Source: Pseudoflavonifractor sp. An184
GTDB taxonomy: Bacteria; Bacillota; Clostridia; Oscillospirales; Oscillospiraceae
Assembly: GCF_002160305.1 (NCBI RefSeq)
Contig: NZ_NFKI01000022.1
Location: forward strand, 1-56,297
Length of the DNA stretch: 56,297 bases
Direction: 5' to 3'
Below are positions 1-8,309 of the stretch, piece by piece. The position numbers were made by a program, and so were the translations under genes. Positions within the stretch are counted from its first letter, which is position 1. Every line of letters begins with the position of its first letter. The notes under the pieces are model-generated. The model searched no databases. It was not told where the DNA came from and saw only the letters and a program-made list of their open reading frames with translations.

Positions 1-240
1 CGGCGGCAAAGGAACCAAAACGCCGCCGGGGACGGCTCAGGATGAGCGCTCCGCGCTCATATTCGCCTTTCCCCGGACCCCATTTACGGGGGTTACCCCT
101 TGAACCAGGCAAAAATTTTCGGCGCGCAAAATCTGAATGATTGGGTGCCATTCCGTCCGGCCCCACTGGGGGCCTGATTGGGAGGAAAATTAGGACTGGT
201 GCAGCTCTATGAATGCGCCTGAGTTTGCCGAACCAACGCT
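1..240 (-). repeat. R2 hairpin repeat, copy 1 (truncated by window start)
   Basis: This is the reverse complement of the repeat at about 2860-3215. Shared blocks are the G+C-rich segment at 1-40, a hairpin at 42-60 (8-bp arms ATGAGCGC/GCGCTCAT, loop TCC), the GGGGTTACCCC block near 88-100 and the GGCCCCACTGGGGGCC block near 158-175. The copy runs off the left edge. No plausible gene is present; ORFs here are by-products of the repeat. Confidence 0.8.
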
Positions 241-256
241 CCCAGTGCGTATGCTG

Positions 257-285
257 TCGGGCCGGCCTGTGTCCGGCCCCTATGG
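257..285 (+). repeat. R4 short hairpin (GGGC...GCCCCTAT)
   Basis: A stem GGGCCGG/CCGGCCC is followed by CTATGG. It has the form of a family of short hairpins found repeatedly in this window: GGGC, a variable stem, then GCCCCTRC or close. It stands alone between R2 copy 1 and the 3' end of the 106-residue gene. The rest of 240-322 shows nothing recognisable apart from a G+C-rich hairpin at about 299-321 (CGCCGGGC...GCCCGGCG) that could end the minus-strand operon. Confidence 0.6.
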
Positions 286-322
286 AAACATAAAAATGCG
301 CCGGGCGGCGGCCCGGCGCATC

Positions 323-643
323 TCAGCCTAAAATGTCAAACAGGCAGCCCCACACGTAGTCCAGGTCCTCAAACCGCACCTGGGGGGTCAACCGGAACAG
401 GGCCAGCTCCCCCTCCTGGACGGCCCGGACGCCGCACTGCTTCTCCAGGCGCTGGAGTACCTGAGCGGTATCGTGGCCGGGAAAGCGGGCGGTCACAGCG
501 CCCGTCTCCTCATCAGCGGAGACCACCTGGGGCCCGCCGGGGCCGAAGTCCTCCAGCCGGGCCTTTAGATGCCGGGTGAGCCGGGCGATGCGGGCCGGGT
601 CCCGGTCTCCCCCGGCGGCCCGGGTCAAATCAATCTGTCTCAT
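323..643 (-). CDS. Small protein resembling an aminotransferase C-terminal domain
   Basis: This 106-residue protein has no signal peptide or membrane segment. Its ATG overlaps the stop of the upstream gene by four bases (ATGA), so the two are probably translationally coupled. The order of elements (helix, strand, a loop with GVRAV, then LFRLTPQVRFEDLDYVWGCL near the C-terminus) recalls the small C-terminal domain of fold-type I PLP aminotransferases. No large domain and no PLP lysine are present, so it would be a stand-alone remnant or a re-used domain. That resemblance is an inference from pattern only. The gene is probably real, given its start overlap and codon use like its neighbours. Its function is unknown. 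It is the last gene of a three-gene minus-strand unit. Confidence 0.6.
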   Translation of the reverse strand: MRQIDLTRAAGGDRDPARIARLTRHLKARLEDFGPGGPQVVSADEETGAVTARFPGHDTAQVLQRLEKQCGVRAVQEGELALFRLTPQVRFEDLDYVWGCLFDILG

Positions 644-1818
644 AGTCTCGTCTCCAACGGGACGCTCACCGCGTAGGACCGGGCCTCCAGCCGCGTCAGC
701 AGCGTGGGGAGCACCCGGGCCGACTCGGTCCCAGCGTCCAGAGTAAGGTAGGCCCGCTGGCTGCCGGCCGGGATGGCGCGGATGACCGCGTTGGCGTGGG
801 AGCTGGCTCCCGTCCCCGCCTCGGGGATGGCGGACGCCGTCTCATCCCAGCAGACCCAGCCCTCCGCCTCCAGGGCGGACCGCTGACGCTCAGGCACCAG
901 AGCCAGGGTGGTACGGGTGTAGCCCACCCGCTCCAGGACCTGGCCGCCCTCCTCCAGCAGCTGGCGGGTGGCGGCCAGGGAGCTCCCCTCCGCCAGCAGC
1001 CCCACGCTGTGGCCGCTGCCCAGAATGCGGTAGAGCAGATCGTCCTGCCGCTCCAGCTCCTCCGCCGGGAAGAAAAACACTGCGGCCCGGTTTCTCTCGT
1101 CCAGTATGTCCAGAATATCGCTGAGCCCCTGGTCATCGTCGCATCGGAAGGCCAGATAGACCGGAATGCTGTCTGCTGTGTCCGGCTCCTCCTCAATGGG
1201 CAGGTCGTTGGTCTCCGTCTCCCCGCTGCCGCCGGTGGGGGGGCGGACGCCGGGCGTGGCCGTGCTCTGGTTGGCCTGGTTGTACGACCGCAGCTCGCGG
1301 GAGATGGAGAGGGTAGCCGCCTCCACAAAATCAGGGTCGCTGAGCACCACGGAGTTGTCTTTGATTCGGACAATATAGCCCTCGTCAATAGAGATCACGG
1401 AGTAGCTCAGGCCGAAAAAGCTGCATACCAGAGCCACCGGCACAAAGACCTGCCCGTTGCGGAGAATGGCCCGGCCGTTGAGGTACTCCCCGGTCAGGGC
1501 ATTGTAGCTGGTGTTGTTGTTCATGTTGAAGGTAAGGAACTGCCGGGTGTTGAACAATGTGGCCATGCCGGAGCTTCGGTTGTAGCTGAAGGAGATATCA
1601 AAGCCGATGCGGGCGGTGTTGCTGCCGTCAAACGCAGAATAATGGACATAGAGCACGCCCCCCGACCAGGTGGGCATGGTGCTGTCGCTGAGGCTCACCA
1701 CACTGTCGTTGAGGACGGTAAAATAGATGTCTCCGGCGGCGGAGACCGGCCCGGACAGGCTCAGAGCCAGGGCCAGGGCGCACACCAGCGCCAGCAGCCG
1801 GCGCAGTCGGCGTTTCAT
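640..1818 (-). CDS. Secreted protein with degenerate polysaccharide deacetylase (NodB) domain
   Basis: This 392-residue protein is exported: residues 1-27 form a signal peptide (basic start, hydrophobic core, cleavage near VSAAG). Residues about 30-155 look like a copper-amine-oxidase-type N-terminal domain, with an ORNGQ-like strand and the FVPVALVCSFFGLSY segment typical of such surface modules. A Thr/Pro/Glu-rich linker (about 180-215) follows. Residues 218-390 have the layout of a NodB deacetylase, but its metal and catalytic motifs are gone. The usual TFDDGP reads AFRCDDDQG, and the HxxxH site after GH reads LLAEGSS. It is therefore probably a non-catalytic binding or structural relative. 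The ATG is preceded by GAGGAGGG. The gene lies 38 bp after the Xre regulator and overlaps the next gene. Confidence 0.75.
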   Translation of the reverse strand: MKRRLRRLLALVCALALALSLSGPVSAAGDIYFTVLNDSVVSLSDSTMPTWSGGVLYVHYSAFDGSNTARIGFDISFSYNRSSGMATLFNTRQFLTFNMNNNTSYNALTGEYLNGRAILRNGQVFVPVALVCSFFGLSYSVISIDEGYIVRIKDNSVVLSDPDFVEAATLSISRELRSYNQANQSTATPGVRPPTGGSGETETNDLPIEEEPDTADSIPVYLAFRCDDDQGLSDILDILDERNRAAVFFFPAEELERQDDLLYRILGSGHSVGLLAEGSSLAATRQLLEEGGQVLERVGYTRTTLALVPERQRSALEAEGWVCWDETASAIPEAGTGASSHANAVIRAIPAGSQRAYLTLDAGTESARVLPTLLTRLEARSYAVSVPLETRL

Positions 1819-1856
1819 GGAAATAGGTCCCTCCTCTCGGTGGGGTATGGACAGGT

Positions 1857-2087
1857 TCAGGGCTGTCCCCGGTTGATCTCCCGCACGTCGGTGCGGCCCA
1901 TCAGATAGTCCAAACTCACGCCGAAGTAGTCGGCGATGGCCACCAGGCCGGGGACCTCGGGATAGCCCTCATTGTATTCGTATTGTTGATAACCACGCAG
2001 CTTTAATCCACAGATCTCCGCCATTTCCCGCTGTTTTAAACCGCGTTCCCGGCGGAGCTCCCGGAGGCGTTCAGAAAAATTTGCCAT
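1857..2087 (-). CDS. Xre/Cro-CI family helix-turn-helix regulator
   Basis: This 76-residue protein is almost entirely one HTH_3 domain: residues 5-60 include LRELRRERGLKQREMAEICG, the second helix pair around GYQQYEYNEG, and the closing DYFGVSLDYLMGR motif. I chose the ATG at 2087 because it follows a good site (GGGAGGTAATT) and starts the domain; a longer frame upstream would read through the promoter. It most likely binds the two 13-bp palindromes at 2111-2123 and 2142-2154, repressing itself and the divergent small gene. That is inferred from position and symmetry. The downstream secreted protein and the 106-residue gene are co-oriented and probably in its operon. Confidence 0.85.
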   Translation of the reverse strand: MANFSERLRELRRERGLKQREMAEICGLKLRGYQQYEYNEGYPEVPGLVAIADYFGVSLDYLMGRTDVREINRGQP

Positions 2088-2103
2088 AATTACCTCCCGC
2101 CCC

Positions 2104-2156
2104 TTGACATGCGTATTAAACGCGTATATTATAAAGAAAACGCGTAATAAACGCAT
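2104..2156 (+). promoter_or_regulatory. Divergent promoter with paired operators
   Basis: On the plus strand a consensus promoter reads TTGACA (2104-2109), 17 bp, TATTAT (2127-2132). On the minus strand a TATAAT lies at 2128-2133, facing the regulator gene, without a clear -35. Two near-identical palindromes, GCGTATTAAACGC (2111-2123) and GCGTAATAAACGC (2142-2154), have centres 31 bp apart, about three helical turns. The first lies between -35 and -10 and the second just past the start point, as expected for cooperative repression. Confidence 0.8.
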
Positions 2157-2172
2157 ATTGGAGGGCAGTGTT

Positions 2173-2439
2173 ATGAACGGAGCTATTGAATCGCTTTTTT
2201 GCAGTAATCCAGACTTGTCCCACCAGATCTATACATACTGCAAGACCAATCCGGAATTTATGGAGGCCGAGGCGGAGTACGACGCCCTGCTCCAGTCCCT
2301 GGAGCAGACCCTGGGCTACGCCCGGATGCAGGAGATCGAGGACTGCTTCCTGCGCTACTCCGCCCGGCTGGTACAAGCCTATTATCTCTTCGGCCTGGGC
2401 CTGCGTCAAGAGGTTCTTTGGGCGCTGGGGCGGGAATGA
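2173..2439 (+). CDS. Small helical protein of unknown function
   Basis: This is an 88-residue acidic protein with no signal peptide, no membrane segment and no cysteine motif. It appears to be a bundle of three or four helices, with runs such as EAEYDALLQSLEQTLG and RLVQAYYLFGLGLRQEVLWAL. I chose the ATG at 2173 because GGAGGGC lies 8 bases upstream and the strong promoter at 2104-2132 precedes it. Short helical proteins of this kind, sometimes assigned to DUF6809-like families, are common in Oscillospiraceae, but I cannot confirm membership. It is divergently transcribed from the Xre regulator and is its most likely target. Single-gene transcript; the next 870 bases are repeats. Confidence 0.7.
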   Translation: MNGAIESLFCSNPDLSHQIYTYCKTNPEFMEAEAEYDALLQSLEQTLGYARMQEIEDCFLRYSARLVQAYYLFGLGLRQEVLWALGRE

Positions 2440-2555
2440 TTGGATGGGGCGTTTTATAGCAGGGTTCCGCCCCTCTCCCCTCTCAGCCTTCCCCCTCTTT
2501 CGCAGGGGCCGGACACTGGCCGGCCCGTCGAGGAGCTTCTGTCATTCCGGAGCCC

Positions 2556-2660
2556 ACCCTCATCCGCCCCCTTCGGGGGCACCTGTCCCTATCCCCTCTG
2601 TCGCTGCGCGACATCTCCCCTTGATAAGGGGAGTCGGCCCCCTTGGAGGGGGAAGGCTTG
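2556..2660 (+). repeat. R3 hairpin repeat, copy 1
   Basis: A chain of stem-loops: GCCCCC-TTC-GGGGGC (2566-2580), TGTCGC...GCGACA (near 2599-2613), CTCCCC...GGGGAG (near 2615-2633), then CCCCCTTGGAGGGGG ending in GGAAGGCTT. The copies at 3236 and 34972 keep the layout with different bases in the first stem. Confidence 0.8.
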
Positions 2661-2859
2661 CGGGCGGCTGACAGCCGCCCCTGCAAAGGGGACCGAAACC
2701 TGATTCCGTATCCATCCCGGGCGACCGCTAGGGCCGCCCCTGCGGCTTTACGGAAGCCTTGCCTGAAATCTGGCGGGCGGGTGCTGAGTCTCTCCCTCCT
2801 ATTCGCAGGGGCCGGTCCCAGACCGGCCCGCGGGCGCACACTGTGCGCCCCTACGGCGG

Positions 2860-3215
2860 AAAACGGACCAGGAGCGTTGGTTCGGAAACCCAGGCGCAGA
2901 CGCGGGACCGCAGCAGCTTCGATTTTCTCAAAACACAGGCCCCCAGTGGGGCCGGACGGGACCGCACCCAAGCACTCCTGATTCCGCGCGCCGGAAGGAT
3001 TCTGCCCACCCCAAGGGGTAACCCCCGTAAATGGGGTCCGGGGCCGACTCCCCCTGTCAGGGGGAGATGTCGCGTAGCGACAGAGGGGATAGGGTGGGCG
3101 ACTATGAGCACGAAGTGCTCATCTGGAGCCGTCCCCGGCGGCGTTTTGGTTCCTTTGCCGCCGCGGGCAAAGGAACTCGCCGCCCGCAGGCGGCGAAATC
3201 CCCCTGCGTACAACG
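2860..3215 (+). repeat. R2 hairpin repeat, copy 2 (most complete)
   Basis: Key stems are 3104-3122 (ATGAGCAC-GAA-GTGCTCAT), 3149-3176 (GTTCCTTTGCC with GGCAAAGGAAC) and about 3178-3196 (CGCCGCC-CGCA-GGCGGCG). A minus-strand R3 copy is embedded at 3036-3094. It matches window start 1-240 (inverted) and 34495-34775 (same strand). Confidence 0.8.
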
Positions 3216-3235
3216 AACCAATCCGAAATCTGTCC

Positions 3236-3285
3236 CCTCATCCGTCACGCTTCGCGTGACACCTTCCCCCAGGGGGAAGGCTTAT
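3236..3285 (+). repeat. R3 hairpin repeat, short form
   Basis: It contains the first stem only, here GTCACGC-TTC-GCGTGAC (3244-3260), and the closing CCCCCAGGGGG element; the two central stems of the long form are absent. Confidence 0.75.
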
Positions 3286-3312
3286 AAAGAGCAGGCGGCG
3301 AACCGCCAAAAA

Positions 3313-4287
<975 letters not shown>

Positions 4288-4301
4288 TGGTATTGGTTCT
4301 C

Positions 4302-5531
4302 CTACTCCGCCGGGGTCTCCCCCGGGAACTCGCGGGTACTGGGGATCTCCACGCCGATCTCCTCCCGGCACTCCGCGGTCAGCGTCACACGCAGCTGCCC
4401 CTCCGACACCCGGGCGGTATAGCTGGCGTCGATCACCTGGCCGTCCTCCCCGATCTGTTCCAGCAGATAGGAGAACAGCCGGTCCTCCAGCAGGGCCTGG
4501 GCGGCCTCCGGGTCCACCGAGACGGTTTCGGTTTCATAGGCGCGGTATTGCTCCGCCGTAAGCATCATAGGCAGGCTCCGCCCTCCCGGCAGGGTCAGCT
4601 GGTGTACCGTGGTTATTTTATCATATCCATCCCCGGGAATGCTACTGTTTTTATAAAAATCCACCCCAAAGTCCAGACAGCGCAGGGACCAGAGGGTGCG
4701 CTCCTCCCCGGTGTACCGCTTCACCCGGGCCTCCAGGGGGATGGCCGCCTCAAAGGTCCGCCAGGTGCGGGCGAACACCCGCCCCCGGGCGTGGACGGGG
4801 TAGTACCGCACCGGCTGGTCGCTGTACCGGGGCGGCTGGATGGAGATGAGGCCGGAGATGAGCACTTCCCCCCTGGCCACCGTGTCCCCCTCCTGGACGG
4901 CGGCCTCCCCCGCCAGGGGCTCCACCTGGGTGATGATGCCGTCCGCCTCGGAGATCACGTCGTAGAACCCCTCGTCGTCCACGATCTCCGGGGACTCCAC
5001 CGCCTCCCGCACCACCACCTCCAGCCGGGTGCCGTACAGGTTGATGGACATCCAGGACAGCTCCTCCAGCCCCCGCAGGGCCCGCTGGGCGATGGCCTTC
5101 CGGTCCAGGGCGGGGCCGTACACCCCGGGGCGCACCCCCTCCAGCCGCAGCTGGGAGAGGATGCGGGCGGTGGGCACCGTCTCATTTCCAGTCACGTCGA
5201 TGGTGAGCACAAATTTTGACAGGACGCACACCGCCAGCAGGGAGAGGGCCAGCCCGATGAGAAAGGCGTACCGCCGGCGGAACCGCCCCAGGAAATCCGG
5301 CAGCCCCCGCCGGCCCTCCACGGAGATCTCGCACCCCGCCCGCTGGGCCAGCTTTTTCACCAGGGAGAGCTTGTGCCGGAAGGTGGTCAGGCGTAAGGTG
5401 TGCTCATCCCTCCACTCCACCCCCCAGCAGGGCGCCCCCTCCTGGGCGCACAGGTTCAAAAGCCGCTCCGGGAACAGGCCCCGGGCCGTCAGGGTCACCG
5501 TCCCCCGCACATAGTTCATGGCCCGCTTCAT
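4302..5531 (-). CDS. yqfD: Sporulation protein YqfD
   Basis: This 409-residue protein matches YqfD, a sporulation protein made in the mother cell in Bacillus. An N-terminal cytoplasmic region (about 1-85) is followed by one membrane helix (residues about 89-110) and a long extracytoplasmic part containing a POTRA-like segment (VTGNETVPTARILSQLRLEG) and a lipoyl-like stretch (AGEAAVQEGDTVARGEVLISG). Length is usual for the family. It is 10 bp downstream of yqfC and 14 bp upstream of phoH, so the three genes form one operon. Its presence, with spmA and spmB, supports a spore-forming host. Confidence 0.92.
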   Translation of the reverse strand: MKRAMNYVRGTVTLTARGLFPERLLNLCAQEGAPCWGVEWRDEHTLRLTTFRHKLSLVKKLAQRAGCEISVEGRRGLPDFLGRFRRRYAFLIGLALSLLAVCVLSKFVLTIDVTGNETVPTARILSQLRLEGVRPGVYGPALDRKAIAQRALRGLEELSWMSINLYGTRLEVVVREAVESPEIVDDEGFYDVISEADGIITQVEPLAGEAAVQEGDTVARGEVLISGLISIQPPRYSDQPVRYYPVHARGRVFARTWRTFEAAIPLEARVKRYTGEERTLWSLRCLDFGVDFYKNSSIPGDGYDKITTVHQLTLPGGRSLPMMLTAEQYRAYETETVSVDPEAAQALLEDRLFSYLLEQIGEDGQVIDASYTARVSEGQLRVTLTAECREEIGVEIPSTREFPGETPAE

Positions 5532-5541
5532 CGCCGCCCCC

Positions 5542-5823
5542 CTAAGTCAGCTCGACGCCGGCGATGCGCCCGGTGATGAGCAGCTCCATGCCGGTCATGG
5601 CCCGCAGCTCCAGCCCCTCGCCGGTCACCTTCACCACATAGCTCCCGCCGCTGATGTGGATTTCCCGGTCCCCATAGGCCAGGATGCCCTTGTGGTGCTC
5701 CATGCGCAGCTCCCCCGTCCCCACCAGCTCCAGCCGGGGCACCCCGGCCACCACGTCCGCCGGCAGGTCAAAGAACTGGGCGGTGCGCTCCAGCAGTCCC
5801 TCGCGCCTCCCTTTGGTCCCCAT
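5542..5823 (-). CDS. yqfC: Sporulation protein YqfC
   Basis: This 93-residue protein is YqfC-like: the core PRLELVGTGELRMEHHKGILAYGDREIHI followed by a short second half with ELRAMTGMELLITGRI is typical, and the length agrees (quoted in part only for recognition; the match spans residues 28-85). YqfC is the small partner encoded before YqfD in sporulating Firmicutes, and its role in the spore is not known in detail. First gene of the yqfC-yqfD-phoH operon. I looked for a sigma-E promoter in the 97 bp upstream and could not find a convincing one. Confidence 0.9.
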   Translation of the reverse strand: MGTKGRREGLLERTAQFFDLPADVVAGVPRLELVGTGELRMEHHKGILAYGDREIHISGGSYVVKVTGEGLELRAMTGMELLITGRIAGVELT

Positions 5824-5920
5824 ACCATCACCCTTTCCCGCTATGTCTATGCGGAAACGGGCGCGAACATGCGGGGGCGGACGGGTTCTCCCGGAAGAAG
5901 ATCTCCTTCCCTCCTCCGGC

Positions 5921-8098
5921 TCAGTCCTCCGGCATGGGGGCGTACTGGATTTTCAGCGTCATGCCCTGGTGCCACACCCCGGCGCTGCGGGTGATGGCCA
6001 GGCGCTGGTCCTCGCCGAAGCCGATGGTCTCCCCGTCCTGGAGGGCCACTCCGTTTTCCAGCACATAGTCGGCGATGTCCAGCAGGAAGCCCCGCAGGTC
6101 CCCGGGCTCCGCGCCGGCGTCCAGCACCTCCATCTCGTCCCGGCCGAAGGCGCGCATGCCATCGGTGTAGGCGCACAGGCCCCCCTCCCGGCGGTAGAGG
6201 CCGGGCCAGACCAGGTTCAGCAGGGGCAGGCTCCCGTCCTCCATCATCCCCGCCGCCCCCTCATAGAACTCCGGCTGATAGACCGTGCCGTTGGCGTAGA
6301 CCCCCAGCACCCCCGCCTGCCGGCAGGCGGCGCACACCAGCTTCACCTGGAGCCGGGCCGCCTCCAGGGGGTCCTCCTCCCCGGCCAGGACGGAGACCAG
6401 GAGCTGGCCCCGGTGCCGCCGGGCCGTCTCCTGAGCCTCGGGCCACAGGTAATTGTGAGCGGCGTTCTCCTCGGCCTCCCCGTGGGGCACCGGGAAGGGG
6501 TAGAGGTGGACGGCCGCCGTCATGCCGTCTGCCTCAAACACCAGGGCGCCCTCCCCATCTTCGCCGCCGGTCTCCCGGGTGAAGCAGGGGATGCCCCACA
6601 GGTCCCGCAGGTCCCGCTTGAACTGCTCCCCGTCCCACTCCGGCTGCTCCAGCAGGACGAAGGCCAGGAAGGCGCCCCCCTCCGGCTGTTCCAGGGCCAT
6701 CTGGTCCTCGCTCAGGGAGAAATCGGGCTCGAAGCGGACCACCTGGCTCTCCTCCCGCCGGTAGATCAGGCCGATCTTCCGGTCCAGGCCGATGGAGAAC
6801 CGGTCCAGCTCCAGCCCCTCGGTGCCCAGGCCCGCCCGGGCGGACAGGAAGGTCCTCCCCCGGCGCTCCAGCTCGGGCAGGCGGCGGACCAGGGCCTGGA
6901 ACCAGAGGGCGGGCAGCTTGGACAGGGCGGCCTCGTTGCCAAAGAAGCGGCCGGTGACGGTCCGCTCCCCATAGGGGATGGCGAAGGTGCAGTAGGGGGC
7001 GTCCGCCTCCCACTCCGTAGGGGCCAGGGCCGCCCGGATGGCCGCCAGATTTTCCCGGTCGCAGAGGATGTGGGAGATGGAGCGGCGCTTGTCCGCCTCC
7101 CCCTCGTCCAGCCCCTCCTGGAGCCGCCGGTCGCACTCCGGGTCGATCCAGTGGAACTCCATCTCCTCCAGGTTCCGGCCCTCCAGAATCTCCCGGCGGA
7201 GGGTGGTGAACTCATAGTCCCCGGGCTCCAGCTCCAGCCCCCGGTCCACCGCCGCCAGGGCCTCCTGCTGTTTTCCGAAGTGGCTGAGAAGCTTGGCGTA
7301 CTGGAGGTAGCCCCACACGTAGCCCGGGTCCAGCTCCACACCCTTCCGGGCGTAGACCAGGGCCTCCTCCAGCCGGGAACAGTAGGTCAGAGCACAGGCA
7401 TACCGGTAGTACCAGATGCCGCTCCCGGCTGCCTCCGCCGCCTGTTCCGAATCGGACATCCAGTCCGCCGCCCGGTAGTAGTACTCGTACTCGTCCACAT
7501 TGTTGCAGGCGTAGGAGTACCACAGGGCCACCTCCAGGTCGGCCCTGGCCTGGGCCGCGGAGAAGCGGCCCTCCCGGACCCCGGCCCGGATGGTCTCCTC
7601 CAGGTAGGACAGCATTTTATAGAAGTAGCCGGACGGCCCCTCGCACATCCCCTCCAGCTCCTCCACGTCCTCCGGGGTCAGCACGATCCCCTCCCCGCCC
7701 TGTACGGCGATCCAGCGGCGGCAGTCGTCGATGAAAAATCGAATTTCCTCCTCCGTGTTATACTGAGGGCCGTCCCCCGGGTGGAGCTCCAGGGCTTTTT
7801 GGAAATAGCCCAGGGCCTGTTCCTCCTGGTCCAGATAGTAGTGAGCGTAGCCCATGCGGAAGTTCCAGCTGTACTCCCCCTCCATGGCTGCCCTGTGAGA
7901 CTCCATCAGCCCGATTGCCCGCTGAAACAGCGCCCGGCCCTCCGGCGTGCCGGGGTCCCCCTGGTTGTTGCAGGCCCGGGCCAGTTCCAGATCCTGCTCC
8001 GGAGTGCGCTCTCCCTCCGGAATGGCCTCCAGGGCGTCAATGATCTTCTGATACTCGTCGTTCTCATGCCAGATCCGGCACTGCTCCAGCAGCTCCAT
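5921..8098 (-). CDS. TPR protein with C-terminal DUF4261 domain
   Basis: This 725-residue cytoplasmic protein has two parts. Residues about 1-300 form tetratricopeptide-like helical repeats (for example NFRMGYAHYYLDQEEQALGY and WGYLQYAKLLSHFGKQQEAL). The C-terminal half carries a DUF4261-like domain, seen in the pattern AVHLYPFPVPHGEAEENAAH, then LWPEAQE, DPLEAARLQVKLV and GVYANGTVYQPEFY. No catalytic motif is known for DUF4261. No signal peptide is present. The ATG follows GGAGGACG. The gene has its own promoter at 8181-8209 and no close partner; the gap to yqfC is 97 bp. TPR parts suggest protein binding, but the function is unknown. Confidence 0.85.
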   Translation of the reverse strand: MELLEQCRIWHENDEYQKIIDALEAIPEGERTPEQDLELARACNNQGDPGTPEGRALFQRAIGLMESHRAAMEGEYSWNFRMGYAHYYLDQEEQALGYFQKALELHPGDGPQYNTEEEIRFFIDDCRRWIAVQGGEGIVLTPEDVEELEGMCEGPSGYFYKMLSYLEETIRAGVREGRFSAAQARADLEVALWYSYACNNVDEYEYYYRAADWMSDSEQAAEAAGSGIWYYRYACALTYCSRLEEALVYARKGVELDPGYVWGYLQYAKLLSHFGKQQEALAAVDRGLELEPGDYEFTTLRREILEGRNLEEMEFHWIDPECDRRLQEGLDEGEADKRRSISHILCDRENLAAIRAALAPTEWEADAPYCTFAIPYGERTVTGRFFGNEAALSKLPALWFQALVRRLPELERRGRTFLSARAGLGTEGLELDRFSIGLDRKIGLIYRREESQVVRFEPDFSLSEDQMALEQPEGGAFLAFVLLEQPEWDGEQFKRDLRDLWGIPCFTRETGGEDGEGALVFEADGMTAAVHLYPFPVPHGEAEENAAHNYLWPEAQETARRHRGQLLVSVLAGEEDPLEAARLQVKLVCAACRQAGVLGVYANGTVYQPEFYEGAAGMMEDGSLPLLNLVWPGLYRREGGLCAYTDGMRAFGRDEMEVLDAGAEPGDLRGFLLDIADYVLENGVALQDGETIGFGEDQRLAITRSAGVWHQGMTLKIQYAPMPED

Positions 8099-8180
8099 AG
8101 GGGCGTCCTCCTCGAATCATCTCTTTTTTCCATCCGCACGCCCGGGACCGTCCCGCCGCCGGGCGCGCCGTATCACCTCC

Positions 8181-8209
8181 AGTATAATACAGCGCCCCGC
8201 CCTTGACAA
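8181..8209 (-). promoter_or_regulatory. Promoter of the TPR-DUF4261 gene
   Basis: On the minus strand TTGTCA (8204-8209) and TATACT (8181-8186) are separated by 17 bp, about 85 bases before the gene start. This also explains the TTGACA seen on the plus strand here. Confidence 0.65.
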
Positions 8210-8235
8210 ATGTATTTTCCGGACTTTTTGCGGGC

Positions 8236-8265
8236 TTTACCTTTCCGGCCCAGTTGTGCTATAAT
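8236..8265 (+). promoter_or_regulatory. Promoter of the AlaX-like gene
   Basis: TATAAT (8260-8265) is preceded by an extended TGC element and by TTTACC (8236-8241) at 18 bp. The start codon is 45 bases downstream. It is divergent from the promoter at 8181-8209. Confidence 0.6.
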
Positions 8266-8309
8266 GCTCTCCACCACCGTGAAAGATTTAAAAACGTGAG
8301 GTTTCTGCC

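Larger units (their letters stand above)
2440..3312. repeat. Gene-free block of R2, R3 and R4 hairpin repeats
   Basis: I see no gene in these 870 bases. The content is a mosaic. R4 hairpins lie at about 2503-2530, 2660-2686, 2719-2746, 2803-2830 and 2829-2853. R3 copies lie at 2556-2660 (plus), 3036-3094 (minus) and a short form at 3236-3285 (plus). R2 copy 2 runs from about 2860 to 3215 with the minus-strand R3 copy inside it. ORFs on both strands here are long only because the DNA is G+C-rich; their predicted products are Pro/Arg-rich and follow the repeat. Confidence 0.75.

Noticed and set aside
2186..3259. Several overlapping ORFs with Pro/Arg-rich products
   Set aside because: They follow the R2, R3 and R4 hairpin repeats and recur wherever the repeats occur (for example 34672-35297).
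5684..8206. An 840-codon plus-strand ORF opposite the TPR-DUF4261 gene
   Set aside because: Same shadow effect; low-complexity product, no ribosome site, and the other strand has recognisable domains, promoter and ribosome site.
8203..8230. TTGACA on the plus strand as promoter for the AlaX-like gene
   Set aside because: No -10 box at the right distance on the plus strand; the bases are the inverse of the -35 box of the divergent gene (TTGTCA at 8204-8209).
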